Shown: one piece after another, positions 62,908 to 64,000 of the stretch
How the letters are laid out: every line of letters begins with the position of its first letter
Numbering within the stretch: the first letter of the stretch is position 1
Position numbers and translations under genes: made by a program
Assembly: GCA_001839685.1 (NCBI GenBank)
Contig: MLAK01001271.1
Span: 55,604 to 119,603, forward strand
DNA length: 64,000 nucleotides
Origin: Tritrichomonas foetus
Lineage: Eukaryota; Parabasalia; Tritrichomonadida; Tritrichomonadidae
Direction: 5' to 3'
The notes under the pieces: model-generated
What the model saw: the letters and a program-made list of their open reading frames with translations, nothing else
What the model was told of the DNA's origin: nothing
Databases searched by the model: none

Positions 62908-63196
62908 GTTTTTTTTTTTTTTATAAAAGCTCATAATATTCCATCTTTTTTGTTCTTTTTATTTTGTTTCTAAGTCAGAATCTTTTCTTGATGAATGAAT
63001 GAATTTTTGTCGAAATTAAAAAAATGGCAGAAAAATTTTGAGGTATGCTCTGAAGATGAATTAACATCAATTTTTGCGGTTGATATGATGAATATGGGAG
63101 TCAAATTGGGGATACTATCAAGACAATTTTTTCAACTCGAATGACCAATTATATATTCAAAAAGTACGAATCTGAAATCTCCCGCCAAAAAAAATA

Positions 63197-63874
63197 ATGA
63201 CCGAGGAGTCCTTGGATTACAACAAGATTTGGACAGATACAGTAACAAAAATCTCTGGAACCTGCGAAGATATACCTGCTGCGCTCAATGAACCGTTTAC
63301 TCTCCTTAATTCGATCAGTATTGAATCCCATGTAAACTGGATTTCAGCAGCTTTTGCTTGTTGGGCGAATTTTGCGAATGAACAAATTATCCAACAGTTT
63401 TTTGCACTTTTTATCGCCGAATATTCGAAGTTTTTATTAACAGATATATCAGATTTGGCGCGGTTGAACAATTTCTTATCGGCCGTCGCAACTGGACTTG
63501 AATCGCCGCACAGAGTTTTATTTATTCAAGAGTATGCCGCCGTTTTCCCTTCATATTTTCCTGATCCAAATTCCATTGATTTAAACTTTTTGCTCGCTCT
63601 TCAGTCGCCGGTTTTCTCTTATTGCGTCAACAGACATCCAGATTCCAGCACGATTTACCAGCTTTGGTTTGATTCGCTTGCTTCTTCACAGGGCGCCGAA
63701 ATATTCAGAGATAATCACCAGCTGGCGGTTTCTTATTTCAAAATTATGAACCATGCATTCTTCCAGATTTCCGTTACTACCACCCCCGGCGCACAGCAGG
63801 AAGATCTCTTTGTTGTGGCGCAGAAGGCGATGAAATCTGCAATTGTTGCTGTTACTCGAAAAATTTCTGAATAA
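63197..63874 (+). CDS. Alpha-helical protein of unknown function
   Basis: Not recognised. 225 residues, rich in hydrophobic helices (SHVNWISAAFACWANFANEQ, IQQFFALFIAEYSKFLL, AVSYFKIMNHAFFQI) without a signal peptide or clear membrane anchor. It could be a small helical-repeat (ARM/HEAT-like) protein. The frame is complete, from ATG 63197 to TAA overlapping TAAA at 63872. Less AT-rich than the spacers, supporting a real gene. Confidence 0.7.
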   Translation: MTEESLDYNKIWTDTVTKISGTCEDIPAALNEPFTLLNSISIESHVNWISAAFACWANFANEQIIQQFFALFIAEYSKFLLTDISDLARLNNFLSAVATGLESPHRVLFIQEYAAVFPSYFPDPNSIDLNFLLALQSPVFSYCVNRHPDSSTIYQLWFDSLASSQGAEIFRDNHQLAVSYFKIMNHAFFQISVTTTPGAQQEDLFVVAQKAMKSAIVAVTRKISE

Positions 63875-63899
63875 ATGAATTTGTGTTCTGCTTCTATCT

Positions 63900-64000
63900 G
63901 CCCTTTCTTTTTTCTTTTTCCATTTCCATATTCCATTTCTCATTTCTCATTTTTCTTTTTCATTTCTCATTTCCATTTTCCATTTCTCATTTTCCATTTC
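63900..64000. repeat. Polypyrimidine microsatellite (CATTTC/CATTTTC)n
   Basis: From about 63900 to the window edge, irregular CATTTC, CATTTTC and CATTTTTC units form a pure C/T/A strand. It continues past the end of the window. Confidence 0.8.

Noticed and set aside
46455..63943. Many antisense and out-of-frame open frames inside the large genes
   Set aside because: They are shadows of SMC6, SCYL2, POLE2, cyclase, lipase and other genes with normal codon use in the main frame.
1..64000. tRNA, rRNA, snRNA genes and CRISPR arrays
   Set aside because: Looked for B-box-like GGTTCGANTCC, rRNA blocks and regularly spaced direct repeats; none found by eye. A covariance-model scan would be needed to exclude divergent small RNAs.

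Overview
This looks like a stretch of nuclear chromosome from a parabasalid protist. Tritrichomonas foetus or a close relative is the best guess, by inference. The grounds are: very AT-rich spacers; dense single-exon eukaryotic genes with no intron signal that I could find; TCA(C/T)-type initiator sequences 8-30 nt before several ATGs; stop codons that often overlap TAAA, the trichomonad poly(A) signal type; multi-transmembrane PAS-cyclases of the trichomonad kind; and a Pmp-like surface protein. Two runs of N (6647-7495 and 26099-26698) fall in low-complexity coding repeats. Single Ns sit in mobile repeats.

Layout. 1-5 kb: cytosolic isoleucyl-tRNA synthetase (+) and ribosomal protein eL27 (-). 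5.4-9.8 kb: a huge acidic, His/Ser-rich, low-complexity protein (-), broken in the assembly by a gap of wrong length. 11-12.4 kb: a signal-peptide and single-TM beta-helix surface protein (+). 13.6-15.4 kb: a protein kinase with Sel1 repeats (+). 16.2-19.7 kb: a multi-GAF protein with a degenerate cyclic-nucleotide phosphodiesterase domain (+). 20-24.3 kb: a RasGEF and a UBE3A-like AZUL-HECT ubiquitin ligase (both -). 25.2-27.5 kb: an HMG-box-like plus FG-repeat protein (+). 28-32.9 kb: a transmembrane PAS-nucleotidyl cyclase (-) with one frameshift. 33-34 kb: mobile element copy 1. 36-39.2 kb: aspartate aminotransferase (+), a small unknown protein (+) and a secreted FKBP (-). 39.5 kb: a 300-bp Mutator-like MITE. 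41-46 kb: a DYRK-like kinase (+) and SMC6 (-). 46.4-52.5 kb: a possible small secreted protein (+), a SCYL2-like pseudokinase (+), DNA polymerase epsilon subunit B (-) and an ASH2L-like SPRY protein (+). 52.8-57.3 kb: a second cyclase-family protein whose catalytic motifs are lost (-). 59-64 kb: a coiled-coil protein (+), mobile element copy 2, a secreted class 3 lipase (+) and an unknown helical protein (+).

How the genes work together. The genes are transcribed singly, with no operons. Housekeeping genes (translation, replication, SMC5/6, chromatin) are mixed with signalling genes. The cyclic-nucleotide theme stands out: one cyclase with metal-binding motifs, one pseudocyclase paralogue and one pseudo-phosphodiesterase lie within about 41 kb.

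Main discoveries. (1) Two over-98%-identical 1.1-kb elements, each with 14-bp perfect terminal inverted repeats and its own 8-bp target duplication. Each is inserted less than 100 bp upstream of a start codon, and both carry the same decayed reading frames. (2) A separate 300-bp element with 28-29-bp terminal inverted repeats, a 9-bp target duplication and a GC-rich fold-back core. (3) The pseudocyclase and pseudo-phosphodiesterase. (4) An unusual combination of an HMG-like box with FG repeats.
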